Both the position numbers and the translations under genes were made by a program. Below the pieces are notes generated by a model that was not told the origin of the DNA, made no database searches, and saw nothing but the letters and a program-made list of their open reading frames with translations. Of a stretch of 64,000 bases of DNA, positions 33,679 to 42,467 are shown one piece after another. How positions within the stretch are numbered: position 1 is the stretch's first letter; each line of letters begins with the position of its first letter. The DNA is taken from assembly GCF_035510375.1 (NCBI RefSeq), contig NZ_DATKHG010000013.1; one strand, given 5' to 3'. The stretch comes from Paenibacillus_I sp035510375. GTDB taxonomy: Bacteria > Bacillota > Bacilli > Paenibacillales > Paenibacillaceae.

Positions 33679-35451
33679 ATGGCTTCAAAGAAGCTTTATC
33701 AACGATTCATGGATTTGAAAATCCAGGACAAGATTTTTATTTGTTTCGTTTTGATCTCCATGGTCTCGGTTCTGGGCATAGGTATCTCTTCTTACTACAA
33801 ATCATCAGACATTCTGGGGGACAAGACGAGCCGATACAATGTAGAAACCGTACAGCAGCTATCAACCGGGGTCGATTACACGCTGCAACGCATCGATGAA
33901 TTATCGGGCATACTGGCTTTTGATCAAAGGGTTCAGCAGGTATTGAACACGGAGTTGGATACAATGACCGAGCGTGAACGGATCGCGGCAGTCAATCAAA
34001 TCGAGTCGATCATGATTACGAATTATAACAGCCAGATCATGCGTTCAATCGAAATATACGGCAGGAACGGTCTGGTGGTTAAAGTGCCGAGCAGCTTCAG
34101 CGACAGGGAAAATGAAGGCAAATCGCAGCAATATATCGAGGAGGCTTCCATTTATCGCGGAAAGACGAAATGGATCAATAATGCATGCAGTGAAGGGCTG
34201 CTTCGGGCGGTCCGGGAAATCAACGAGCTGCAGACGGCTACGAAGCCACTCGGTACGGTCATCATCAGCCTAAAATATGAGACGGTCACCAATCTGTTAC
34301 GCAACGTCAATTTTGATCGCAGCGGCTCCGTTTTGTTAATCGATGAGAAGGGGAGGACGGTTACACCGGCGAATCCATTCGACAGGCTGTTCGAGGACGA
34401 AGAATTTCAGCAGTTCATCGCAGGACAGACAGCTTCCTTCATTCAAACGATAGAAGGGGAGGATTATTTGGTTTCCTACCTGTCCTCGGCGTATTCGGGA
34501 TGGACAACGATCGGGATCATTTCGGTCGATAAGCTGTACGAGGATAACCGGACGGTCAGGGATTGGATCATTGTCGTCACGCTGATCATCTTACTGTTTG
34601 CATTCGTGCTGGCCCGAGTATTTGCACAGACGATTACAAACCCGATCAAGAGGATGCTTAACCCGATGAAAAAGGTGCAAATGGGAGATATGAATGTATC
34701 TTTCCCGGTTGAGAGCAAGGATGAAATCGGTATACTCAGCACCGGGGTCAACCATATGGTTAGCCAAATCCATACTCTTGTCGAGGATGCTTATAAAGGA
34801 AGGATCCTGCTGCAGCAGTCGGAATTTAAAGCGCTGCAAGCGCAGATCAATCCGCATTTTCTGTACAACACACTGGAATCCATCAACTGGATGGCCAAAA
34901 TGAACGGTGTCGATCAAATCTGCCGCATGGTGTCGGCATTAGGCGACCTGATGCGGATCAGCATCAGTACGGACAAGGAATATATTACGATCGAGGAAGA
35001 AATGAAATATATCGGCGATTATTTATATATTCAGAAGTCCCGGTTCGGCGAGCGGATCGCAGCCGAAATCCATATTGACGATGAACTAAAGTCCGTCGTA
35101 ATCCCCAAGCTCATTCTTCAACCGATCGTAGAGAATGCACTCCTTCACGGCGTCCAGGTCAAGAAAGGGAAAGGTAACATTGATATCCGGGGTCGCAGAC
35201 TTGACGAGAGTATCCTGTTTGAGGTGGAGGATGACGGCATCGGGATGACTCCCAAGCAGATTGCAAAGCTGTTGGCCGACAACGGAATCGAGAACCCGCA
35301 AGCCAAAGGAAGCGGGATCGGCGTTCGCAATGTCCATCAGCGGATCCGTTTTATTTATGGAATGGAGTATGGAGTCACGATCAAATCGCAGCCGGGAGAA
35401 GGCACCACGGTCCAGATCCGAATTGCAGCCAGATTGCCTATGGAGGAATAG
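33679..35451 (+). CDS. YesM-type sensor histidine kinase
   Basis: 590-residue membrane kinase. A first membrane segment (IFICFVLISMVSVLGIGI) precedes an extracellular Cache-type sensor domain of about 250 residues. The second segment (WIIVVTLIILLFAFVLA), a HAMP domain, the His_kinase domain with QINPHFLYNTLESINW, and an HATPase domain (VEDDGIGM, GSGIGVRNVHQRI) follow. The ribosome binding site is weak (AGGTG). It overlaps closely with the response-regulator gene 2 bp downstream. It probably senses an extracellular sugar handled by this locus. Confidence 0.93.
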   Translation: MASKKLYQRFMDLKIQDKIFICFVLISMVSVLGIGISSYYKSSDILGDKTSRYNVETVQQLSTGVDYTLQRIDELSGILAFDQRVQQVLNTELDTMTERERIAAVNQIESIMITNYNSQIMRSIEIYGRNGLVVKVPSSFSDRENEGKSQQYIEEASIYRGKTKWINNACSEGLLRAVREINELQTATKPLGTVIISLKYETVTNLLRNVNFDRSGSVLLIDEKGRTVTPANPFDRLFEDEEFQQFIAGQTASFIQTIEGEDYLVSYLSSAYSGWTTIGIISVDKLYEDNRTVRDWIIVVTLIILLFAFVLARVFAQTITNPIKRMLNPMKKVQMGDMNVSFPVESKDEIGILSTGVNHMVSQIHTLVEDAYKGRILLQQSEFKALQAQINPHFLYNTLESINWMAKMNGVDQICRMVSALGDLMRISISTDKEYITIEEEMKYIGDYLYIQKSRFGERIAAEIHIDDELKSVVIPKLILQPIVENALLHGVQVKKGKGNIDIRGRRLDESILFEVEDDGIGMTPKQIAKLLADNGIENPQAKGSGIGVRNVHQRIRFIYGMEYGVTIKSQPGEGTTVQIRIAARLPMEE

Positions 35452-35453
35452 GA

Positions 35454-37076
35454 ATGTTGAAACTCATTATTGTCGACGACGAGCCGTTAATCCGTGAAGG
35501 ATTGAAAAGTATGCCCTGGGAGCAATGGGGGTGCGTTGTGACCGGAGAAGCGGAGGATGGCGAAGAAGGGTTGGCGGTGGTTGACAAGGTTCGCCCCGAC
35601 ATCATCATCACCGACATCCGTATGCCGGGAATGGATGGACTGGCGTTTGCGGAGAAGGTGAAAGAGCGATTTCCGGAGACTGAGATCCTCATGTTGACCG
35701 GCTATCAGGATTTCAACTATGCCAAGTCCGCGATGCATATCGGCATACGAGACCTGCTGCTCAAGCCCACGAAGTTCGATGAGCTCGAGCAGGTCGTCCG
35801 TAAGCTCGTCGAGGATATTCGCAATCGGACGCAATCGCAGCATGATTACGACAGGCTGCGCATACAGATGCAGTCGGCGGTTCCGCTGCTCAGAAACAAA
35901 CTGATACATGATTTACTTCACGGTAACCTGTATACACCTTCCGTCATCAAGGGCAGGCTGGCCTTGTTCGGGATCACGATCGAGCGATTTGCGGTCATGT
36001 CCATACAGATCGATGACCGCAAATCGTTCGAGCAGCTTTACTCGAGTGCCGATAGAACCTTATTTGAATTTGCCGTCATGAATATTGCAGAAGAAATGGC
36101 CAGAATGGCTGAGAAGAAGGCGATCATTGATTTCGATCGTGATCTTTTCAGCATCGTTCTCTCTTTTGATGAAGAGGATGGAGCTGGTTTATGCGATGAT
36201 GTTGCGATGAACATGGGCTTAGACATTCAGAAAGGCGTACGAACGTTTCTTCCTTTTACCGTCTCCATCGGCATATCGGATACGGGAGAACGGATCGAAA
36301 AGATCAATGAGGCTTACTTACAGTCTGTTGAAGCCTTGAATCACAAGTTTTTTCTGGGGGACGATGCAATCGTTCGGTTCCGCGACATTGCAGCAACGTC
36401 TGAAATTGTTTGTTTTTTTGGTGAGGAGGACAAGCAGACGATCACCAACAGCTTGAGGGTCGGCGATATCGCTAAGGTCAGAGAAGTCGTTGAGCAGATC
36501 AAGCGGAATGCGGCCGATTCCCCCGGCATTGAAATCCAGTATCTGAAGATATCCTTGATGGAATTGGCTTTGGGCTCAGTGCGGATGATCGGTCAATTCA
36601 ACCCGAATTTAGTGGACAGCTTGATGCAAGCCGCAATTCCATTCTCCCGTTCGGAATCGATTGCAACTCTTGAGCGTTTGTTCAGTGAGTGTCTGCATAT
36701 GTTCGAATCGATAGCTGAAATCGTGAGCGCCGCACGGCAGACCAATCTCGGCTCGTCCGTTGATAAGATTATGAAGATGATAGAAAGCGAGTATGAGGAG
36801 GATATTTCGCTGGATATGCTTGCCGAACGCTTCAAGCTGAGCACGGCTTACTTGAGCCGTTTAATCCGGAAGGAGACAGGCAAGACATTTATGGAGAATC
36901 TCACCGAGGTTCGTATGGAGCGTGCCAAATTTCTGCTCACGAATGGGTCGAAGAAGGTGTATGAGGTGGCGGGGCTGGTTGGGTATAAGGACCTGAGCTA
37001 TTTCATACAGGTGTTTAAGAAACGTTACGGCATGACACCGAACGAATTCAAGGAACAACAATCTGGATGGGAGTGA
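35454..37076 (+). CDS. YesN-type response regulator with AraC DNA-binding domain
   Basis: 540-residue protein. The receiver domain has the acidic pair VDDE, the phosphoacceptor D54 in IITDIRMPGMDG, and the lysine in LLLKPTKF. A long linker region of about 300 residues precedes two helix-turn-helix motifs: MLAERFKLSTAYLSRLIRKE and VAGLVGYKDLSYFIQVFKKR. It is the cognate partner of the kinase encoded just upstream and likely activates the receptor-permease promoter. Confidence 0.94.
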   Translation: MLKLIIVDDEPLIREGLKSMPWEQWGCVVTGEAEDGEEGLAVVDKVRPDIIITDIRMPGMDGLAFAEKVKERFPETEILMLTGYQDFNYAKSAMHIGIRDLLLKPTKFDELEQVVRKLVEDIRNRTQSQHDYDRLRIQMQSAVPLLRNKLIHDLLHGNLYTPSVIKGRLALFGITIERFAVMSIQIDDRKSFEQLYSSADRTLFEFAVMNIAEEMARMAEKKAIIDFDRDLFSIVLSFDEEDGAGLCDDVAMNMGLDIQKGVRTFLPFTVSIGISDTGERIEKINEAYLQSVEALNHKFFLGDDAIVRFRDIAATSEIVCFFGEEDKQTITNSLRVGDIAKVREVVEQIKRNAADSPGIEIQYLKISLMELALGSVRMIGQFNPNLVDSLMQAAIPFSRSESIATLERLFSECLHMFESIAEIVSAARQTNLGSSVDKIMKMIESEYEEDISLDMLAERFKLSTAYLSRLIRKETGKTFMENLTEVRMERAKFLLTNGSKKVYEVAGLVGYKDLSYFIQVFKKRYGMTPNEFKEQQSGWE

Positions 37077-37082
37077 TCATGG

Positions 37083-37925
37083 ATGAAGCTCGGCATGCAC
37101 GCGTCCGCTTGGAGCGGTGAATGGAATGAATCAGCTTTGTACGCGATAGACGAGGTCAAGAAGCTGAATTTGGACTTTATCGAAATTCCTTTGACAAAAC
37201 ATGAGGGCATCAATCCATTGGCAACTGCGAAGAAGCTGCGCGAGGCCGGTTTGGAGGCGGTGACTTCAGCCCTGATTACGAACCCCGCACAGGATATCAC
37301 AAGCGGGGATCCCCGTATTCGTGATGCGGGGGCGTCTTTTCTGAAAGAGTGCGTACGACTGACCGGCGAAATGGGGGCGACCTTCTTCGGAGGGGTTATC
37401 TATGCGCTTCATATGAAAATGCATCCGGATCGGCCATCGGAAGCGTTGTTGCGAATGATAGCGGATGTGTTAAAGGATGTGGCGCAGTATGCGGGAAGTC
37501 TTGGGATCACGCTGGGAATCGAACCGATTAACCGTTACGAGACCTTCGTCTTGAATACCTGCGAGCAGGCACTAGCATTGATTGACATGATCGGCGAGCC
37601 TAACGTTAAGGTTCATCTCGATACGTATCATATGAATATGGAAGAAAAGCAAATGAAATCTGTGATTTGCCGGGCGGGAGCTTCACTTGGACACATCCAC
37701 TTGAATGAGAACGATTGGGGAATCCCCGGGACCGGCCATACCGATTGGAATGGTATATTTGAGGCTTTAAGAGATAGCCGTTATGAAGGGTATGCCTCGT
37801 TGGAATGCGTCGTGGAGTCACGTGGAGGCTATGTTTGGAGGCAGTTGGCGCAGGACAACCGAACTTTGACTGAAGAAGGAATCGCATTTCTTAGCAAGAT
37901 GCGCAGAAAGTATTTTTCCATTTAA
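37083..37925 (+). CDS. Sugar 3-epimerase-like TIM-barrel protein
   Basis: 280-residue member of the xylose isomerase-like superfamily, close to the D-psicose/tagatose 3-epimerase group. The four expected metal ligands can be placed: E147 in GIEPINRYE, D180 in HLDTYHMNMEE, H206 in GHIHLNEND, and E241 in ASLECVVE. The GTGHTDW motif is also typical. ATG 37083 follows GGGAGTG. As the last gene of the locus it may convert the imported ketose; the exact substrate is not deducible. Confidence 0.87.
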   Translation: MKLGMHASAWSGEWNESALYAIDEVKKLNLDFIEIPLTKHEGINPLATAKKLREAGLEAVTSALITNPAQDITSGDPRIRDAGASFLKECVRLTGEMGATFFGGVIYALHMKMHPDRPSEALLRMIADVLKDVAQYAGSLGITLGIEPINRYETFVLNTCEQALALIDMIGEPNVKVHLDTYHMNMEEKQMKSVICRAGASLGHIHLNENDWGIPGTGHTDWNGIFEALRDSRYEGYASLECVVESRGGYVWRQLAQDNRTLTEEGIAFLSKMRRKYFSI

Positions 37926-37995
37926 ACCCTTATCAACGGAAAGGACCGGGTGATTCTTAGAATGCAGGTATAAAGTCGAAAATACCGATTAACAT

Positions 37996-38045
37996 AACAT
38001 GGAAAGATCCTTGAGGAACACAGGGGTTGTTCCATGTTTTTTTTA
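37996..38045 (+). terminator. Terminator of the GHL6 locus
   Basis: AACATGGAA at 37996-38004 pairs with TTCCATGTT at 38030-38038, followed by a T run to 38044. The loop is about 25 bases. The rest of the 287-base gap to the next gene shows nothing recognisable. Confidence 0.75.
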
Positions 38046-38212
38046 TGTAGAATCTTTTGGTTGCTCTCGTAGGGCGTGTTGTCGCGATTGTTAGGTTCAC
38101 AAAATAGGGATAGGCTGGTGCAGCGCCTGCCCACGGTCTATTAACCGCCAATAGATAAAGGAAGCATCTATACATGGTTCAATCCCCGAGAACGGCGTCC
38201 CGACCCTCGTTG

Positions 38213-39040
38213 CTAAGGAAGGTGGCCGGCAAGCGGATCACAGGCTTGTAACAGTTCCCGCAAGTACCCGATCGACCGCTTCGTATCCTCGGTCATAGAG
38301 CGCTTCGGATTCATGCTGTCCGGATGCCACAGCTCCAGCGACAGCCAGCCGTCGTATCCGGCCTCCATGGCGGTCTTGACGATGGCGGCGATATCGAGAT
38401 CCCCTTCAAGCAAATCCTCTGCAGGCGTCTTTCCGTACTGGTTGCGCAGGTGGAAGGCGTACACACGTCCGGCATACGCCCTCACCCATTCGAGCGGATC
38501 GCAGCCTGCGACGTACGCCCAGCCGGTGTCGACGCACAAGCCGACCCGCGGATCGGCGTAGCGGATGACCGACAGGAGATCCGCTTCCGCATTATGTTGG
38601 TCCGCCGCATGGTTATGCATCGCGACCTTCAGTCCGAGCGGGCGGACTAGACCCTCGATGCGCGACAGGTTGTCGCCCTGCCGCTTCATATGCTCCTCCG
38701 TCTTGCGAAGCGGATCGGACCAGCTGCCCGCCGGATCGGCATTGATCAGCAGGTCGGAGCCGCCGGCTTCCGCCAGCCGCTCGGCCAATGGGCGGATGGA
38801 GACCTCGGCATCCAGCGTCTCCCACGGCTCATGGAGCTGCAAGCCGACATACGTTGCCGATACGGCAAGACCATGCGCGCGGGCTTGACCCAGACGCTCC
38901 GGCTGGGCGTTGATCTCGACCGCGTCGAGACCGGATTCGGCGCACGCCCGGAAAATGCCGTTCCAGTCGAGCTCCCGGCCGTCACTGCGCCACCGCTCCA
39001 TCCATCCGTAAACACCCGTGGAAAATCCTTTGACGCTCAA
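38213..39040 (-). CDS. Sugar phosphate isomerase/epimerase (TIM barrel)
   Basis: 275-residue protein of the AP endonuclease 2/xylose isomerase-like fold. VAMHNHAADQ, VGLCVDTGWA and WLSLELWHPD hold the probable metal-binding residues. It starts at TTG 39040, where TTGA overlaps the TGA of the upstream oxidoreductase, with GGAGGG ahead. The overlap implies translational coupling. Pairs of this kind with Gfo/Idh dehydrogenases often degrade inositol-like or keto sugars; the substrate here is unknown. Confidence 0.85.
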   Translation of the reverse strand: MSVKGFSTGVYGWMERWRSDGRELDWNGIFRACAESGLDAVEINAQPERLGQARAHGLAVSATYVGLQLHEPWETLDAEVSIRPLAERLAEAGGSDLLINADPAGSWSDPLRKTEEHMKRQGDNLSRIEGLVRPLGLKVAMHNHAADQHNAEADLLSVIRYADPRVGLCVDTGWAYVAGCDPLEWVRAYAGRVYAFHLRNQYGKTPAEDLLEGDLDIAAIVKTAMEAGYDGWLSLELWHPDSMNPKRSMTEDTKRSIGYLRELLQACDPLAGHLP

Positions 39041-40128
39041 TGCCCTCCGCCCCCTTCGCGGTTCATCGCCAGGATTTGCTTCACGCCGGTCCGCTCGCAT
39101 TCGTACAGGGCTGAGATGCAGCGGAAAATATCGACCGCGTACCGGCCGGTGTTCGCCTGCGAATTCAGTCCGCGCACCTTGCGGTGGAAATGGACGATCG
39201 GATTGTCCATGATCGTGAATGGCCCGCGCGGGCCGGTCTCGACCTGCTCCTCGTCGATTGTGCCGTCCTTATCGAGCCGCAGGAACACCGGCTGTCGGGA
39301 ATCAAACGGCATCCAGCGCAGCGCGCCCCGTGTGCCTTCGATTTCCGCCTGTACATATTCCTCGCCGTGCGCGCAGGAAGCCCGCTCGTAGTGGACGTGG
39401 ATCGGTCGGTGGCCGCCGCGGAACGTCATGAACGCGCCGACATGTGTTTCGACGTCGAACGGGACGTCGATCGGATCGGCAGCGGTTGTCGGCTTGGCCG
39501 TCCAGGCACCGGCGACCTCAATGGAGGACGGCTGCAAAATATCGTTCAGCGTCGCGAAATCGTACGGACCCCAATCCATGAGCACGCCGCCGCCGCTCTT
39601 GCCGGAATCCAGAAACCAGCGGCTTCCCGGCTGATATTCGATGCCCGAGCGGCTGCGCTCCCATTTGTTGACGAAGGTGACGTGATAGATGTCGCCCAGC
39701 GCGCCCGATGCGATGACCCGTTTCACCGCTTCCATGTGCGGCATCCCTTTGAACCGGACACTGCAGCAGCCGAGCAGCCGTCCGTGGCGTTCCGCCGTCC
39801 GCAGCATCTCCTCGGCTTCGACGGGATTCATCGCAAGCGGCTTCTCGCACAGCACATGCCGGCCGGATTGGAGGGCGAGCTTGGTCGGCCCAAGATGAAG
39901 GCTGGGGGGCGTAGCTACGATGACAATGTCGTCGTCCAGAGGCGTCTCCGCGTTCAGCATCTCGGCCGCATCCTTGCAGGTCGGAACGCCGGGGAATTGA
40001 CTTTGGAAATCCGCGAGCGCGGCAGGGTTCGGGTCGGCGGCCCTCAAGTCGACAGGCTCCGGAAGCTTGGCGGCGGCAAGCGCATGCGTCCTTGCGATAA
40101 CGCCGGCGCCGATCAAATAGATTCTCAT
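39037..40128 (-). CDS. Gfo/Idh/MocA family oxidoreductase
   Basis: 363-residue NAD(P)-dependent sugar dehydrogenase family member. The Rossmann motif is IGAGVIARTH, the strand-turn VIVATPPSLH and the catalytic-lysine motif GRHVLCEKPLAMN follow, and DWGPYDFATL fits the C-terminal domain. ATG 40128 follows GAGGTGG; seven extra residues upstream are unlikely to be translated. It is divergent from an AraC-type remnant, the likely former regulator. Confidence 0.93.
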   Translation of the reverse strand: MRIYLIGAGVIARTHALAAAKLPEPVDLRAADPNPAALADFQSQFPGVPTCKDAAEMLNAETPLDDDIVIVATPPSLHLGPTKLALQSGRHVLCEKPLAMNPVEAEEMLRTAERHGRLLGCCSVRFKGMPHMEAVKRVIASGALGDIYHVTFVNKWERSRSGIEYQPGSRWFLDSGKSGGGVLMDWGPYDFATLNDILQPSSIEVAGAWTAKPTTAADPIDVPFDVETHVGAFMTFRGGHRPIHVHYERASCAHGEEYVQAEIEGTRGALRWMPFDSRQPVFLRLDKDGTIDEEQVETGPRGPFTIMDNPIVHFHRKVRGLNSQANTGRYAVDIFRCISALYECERTGVKQILAMNREGGGGH

Positions 40129-40220
40129 TCGGGTTCCACCTCTCTGCACCTTGTAATACGCTTACACTACCACATGGAATGGCCGGAATTCTCCGCCCGG
40201 AACGGTTCAAACTTGTCATT

Positions 40221-40436
40221 TTGTCCGCGGATGGAGGCAGGCTATAATGGGGTGGGGGTGAATGACGGATGTATGTGGACCAGCTGCGATTAAGGCGCTC
40301 GTTTGCCTTTGTCCGGGTGTGGGGTTCGGAGGAGGACCATGACCTGAAGCGCTATACCGGCGTCTCTCCGCGCGAATACCGAAGGAGATGCGGACACCTG
40401 CTGCGCGATGAACCTGTCGTTATGACACTGATCTGA
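40221..40436 (+). pseudogene. AraC-family regulator remnant with its promoter
   Basis: A 55-codon frame (ATG 40269 to TGA 40436) ends in LKRYTGVSPREYRRRCG, the closing signature of AraC-type HTH domains, but only about 25 residues of that domain remain and the N-terminal part (MYVDQLRLRRSFAF) looks joined by an internal deletion. Full AraC regulators are near 280 residues. A promoter, TTGTCC (40221-40226) and TATAAT (40243-40248) with 16-bp spacing, is still intact. The remaining bases to 40559 hold nothing else recognised. Confidence 0.7.
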
Positions 40437-40559
40437 GAAGGCAACAAGCTTTGTATTCGTAAGGAAAGCATGCTATCGTAAGGAACAGGAGGCAGCATTT
40501 TGTTTCTCTCGTACAGAAGCACGGCCTTTGATTCCGCACAATATTAACGGAGGTGGATC

Positions 40560-41576
40560 ATGAAAGCGCTTTTTATCGGAGGGACGGGTACGATCAGTTC
40601 TGCAATTACAAAGCAGTTGTTAGAAAAAGGATGTGAGCTATATCTTCTGAATAGGGGCACGAGAAATGAGACTTTGCCGTCCGGGGTAAACATTATCCAA
40701 GCGGATATTAATGACGAAGACCGGGTATCCAAGCTTATTGGAAACTTGCAGTTTGATGTCGTTGCTGATTTTATAGCATTTGAACCGGCTCAATTGGAGA
40801 GAGATTATCGCTTATTCAAGGGTAATACGAATCAATTTATATTTATCAGCTCTGCTTCCGCGTACCAAACGCCTCTGTCCGATTACAGAATTACAGAGGG
40901 CACTCCTTTATCAAATCCATATTGGGAGTATTCCCGAAACAAGATTGCCTGTGAAGATTATTTGATGAAGCAGTATCGTGAGGACGGCTTTCCGATTACG
41001 ATCGTAAGACCGAGCCATACCTATGATGAGCGTTCCATTCCGCTTGGCGTGCATGGAAGCAAGGGAACCTGGCAGGTTGCCAAGCGGATGCTGGAGAACA
41101 AACCGGTGATCATTCATGGAGACGGCACTTCCCTGTGGACAATGACGCACAATAGTGATTTTGCTAAAGGCTTCATCGGCTTAATGGGCAATATTCATGC
41201 GATCAGTGAGTCCGTTCATATCACTTCAGATGAGACGGTTACCTGGAATCAAATCTACGAAGCAATTGCTGCCGCCCTTGGCGTGAAACTCCAAGCGGTC
41301 CATGTTTCATCGGAATTTTTGGCTGCATGCAGCCAAGAGGATTACAGGGGCGGATTGTTGGGAGACAAGGCTAATTCCGTCGTTTTCGATAATTCGAAGC
41401 TGAAAAGGCTTGTCCCGGAATTCGTTGCAACTACTCGGTTTGACCAGGGCATCAGGCAAACGGTTGAATACATTTTAGCCCATCCTGAACATCAGCCGGA
41501 GGATAAGGAATTTGATGTCTGGTGCGATAAAGTTGTCGATGCATTAAATGCTGCCGTAGTGAAAATAACGGAATAG
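40560..41576 (+). CDS. NAD-dependent epimerase/dehydratase (extended SDR)
   Basis: 338-residue atypical extended short-chain dehydrogenase/reductase. The nucleotide-binding motif is IGGTGTISSAI, ISSASAYQ holds the catalytic serine region, and a tyrosine-lysine pair appears as YSRNKIACED. Substrate-domain features such as VRPSHTYDERSIPLG follow. The ATG follows AACGGAGGTGG. It is a single gene with a strong terminator; the substrate is unknown, possibly a nucleotide sugar. Confidence 0.88.
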   Translation: MKALFIGGTGTISSAITKQLLEKGCELYLLNRGTRNETLPSGVNIIQADINDEDRVSKLIGNLQFDVVADFIAFEPAQLERDYRLFKGNTNQFIFISSASAYQTPLSDYRITEGTPLSNPYWEYSRNKIACEDYLMKQYREDGFPITIVRPSHTYDERSIPLGVHGSKGTWQVAKRMLENKPVIIHGDGTSLWTMTHNSDFAKGFIGLMGNIHAISESVHITSDETVTWNQIYEAIAAALGVKLQAVHVSSEFLAACSQEDYRGGLLGDKANSVVFDNSKLKRLVPEFVATTRFDQGIRQTVEYILAHPEHQPEDKEFDVWCDKVVDALNAAVVKITE

Positions 41577-41606
41577 GGCCTTCATGGTTCTGTTGGAAAT
41601 AATGAT

Positions 41607-41656
41607 AAAAGCAAGCTGGTTCCGGTTTTTTCAAACCGGAGCCAGCTTGCTTTTTC
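41607..41656 (+). terminator. Strong intrinsic terminator
   Basis: AAAAGCAAGCTGG is complementary to CCAGCTTGCTTTT, with inner CCGGTTT/AAACCGG pairing, followed by TTTTT. It serves the SDR gene and lies between convergent genes. Confidence 0.93.
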
Positions 41657-41689
41657 GTAAGAAGGACTCCCTTGGGGCGACTTCTTTTT

Positions 41690-42118
41690 TTACCGGTTTC
41701 TTTCTTCGGTCGATAGCTGGAACGTTACGCCGAACTTGTCCTTCACCATGCCGTAAGCAGGGCTCCAAAATGTCTCTTGCAACGGCATCTTAACTTCGCC
41801 GCCTTGTTTAAGGGCTTCGTAAAAGACATTCGTTTGTTCAGCGTTGTCTGTAATAACGGTAATGTTCACATTGTCGCCTGCCTGATAAGGTGTGCCGGGA
41901 AACGTATCGGAGATCATAAGATCCGTATCGCCAACCTTCAACAAGGCATGCATCACCCGATCCTTGGCTTCCGCAGGCAAGGGATGCCCGGAGTCTTCCG
42001 GTAGCTCTCCGAAGGTCTGAATGTTGACCAACCGGGCGTCCAATGCTTGTTGATAAAAGTTGACCGCTCCCTTCGCATTTCCGTCAAACACCAAATAGGG
42101 GCACAATCTTACGCTCAT
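41690..42118 (-). CDS. VOC family protein (PhnB/YjdN-like)
   Basis: 142-residue glyoxalase/bleomycin-resistance-fold protein. CPYLVFDGNAKGAVNFYQQALDA (family start), GDTDLMISDTFPG and the closing TFWSPAYGMVKDKFGVTFQL are typical of the PhnB-like branch. The biochemical role of this branch is unresolved. GAGGAGG lies before the ATG. It is a single minus-strand gene. Confidence 0.9.
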   Translation of the reverse strand: MSVRLCPYLVFDGNAKGAVNFYQQALDARLVNIQTFGELPEDSGHPLPAEAKDRVMHALLKVGDTDLMISDTFPGTPYQAGDNVNITVITDNAEQTNVFYEALKQGGEVKMPLQETFWSPAYGMVKDKFGVTFQLSTEERNR

Positions 42119-42326
42119 TACACTTCCTCCTCGTCCATGCGGCTACCGATGATAAATAACGGTGCTGCTTATTGGTTTCCTTTTCCACTATACCACACTC
42201 TTCTTCCGAGCATACCTCTGAAATCAATAGAGATAATAAAATATGTTTAACACAGTCGATCCGTTCGAGAGGCCAACGATTCAAATCGTACGGATTTTTT
42301 CTGATCGGGTACTGTCTTCAGCATAA

Positions 42327-42426
42327 TTTGACCGGTTGTTCGAGAATGATGAAACTAGTATATAAGGTTCATCGTAAATAGTTACGAGAATAGCCATTTG
42401 AATTTTGACCGATCGTTCGATAAAAT
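42327..42426 (+). promoter_or_regulatory. Two TetR-type operator copies and promoter of the RND exporter
   Basis: Two sites share TTTGACCGRTYGTTCGA: one beginning at 42327 and one at 42404, 77 bp apart. The second overlaps a promoter formed by TTTGAA (42397-42402) and TAAAAT (42421-42426) with an 18-bp spacer. The exporter operon ends in a tetR gene, so autoregulation is likely. No other element is seen in the 349-base gap. Confidence 0.65.
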
Positions 42427-42467
42427 CGGTACATAATGAAGTGGTTTGAAAAGTGGGGGGAATGACA

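Noticed and set aside
42172..42381. 69-residue ORF in the gap before the RND gene
   Set aside because: No ribosome binding site, atypical codon use, and it runs through the operator region.
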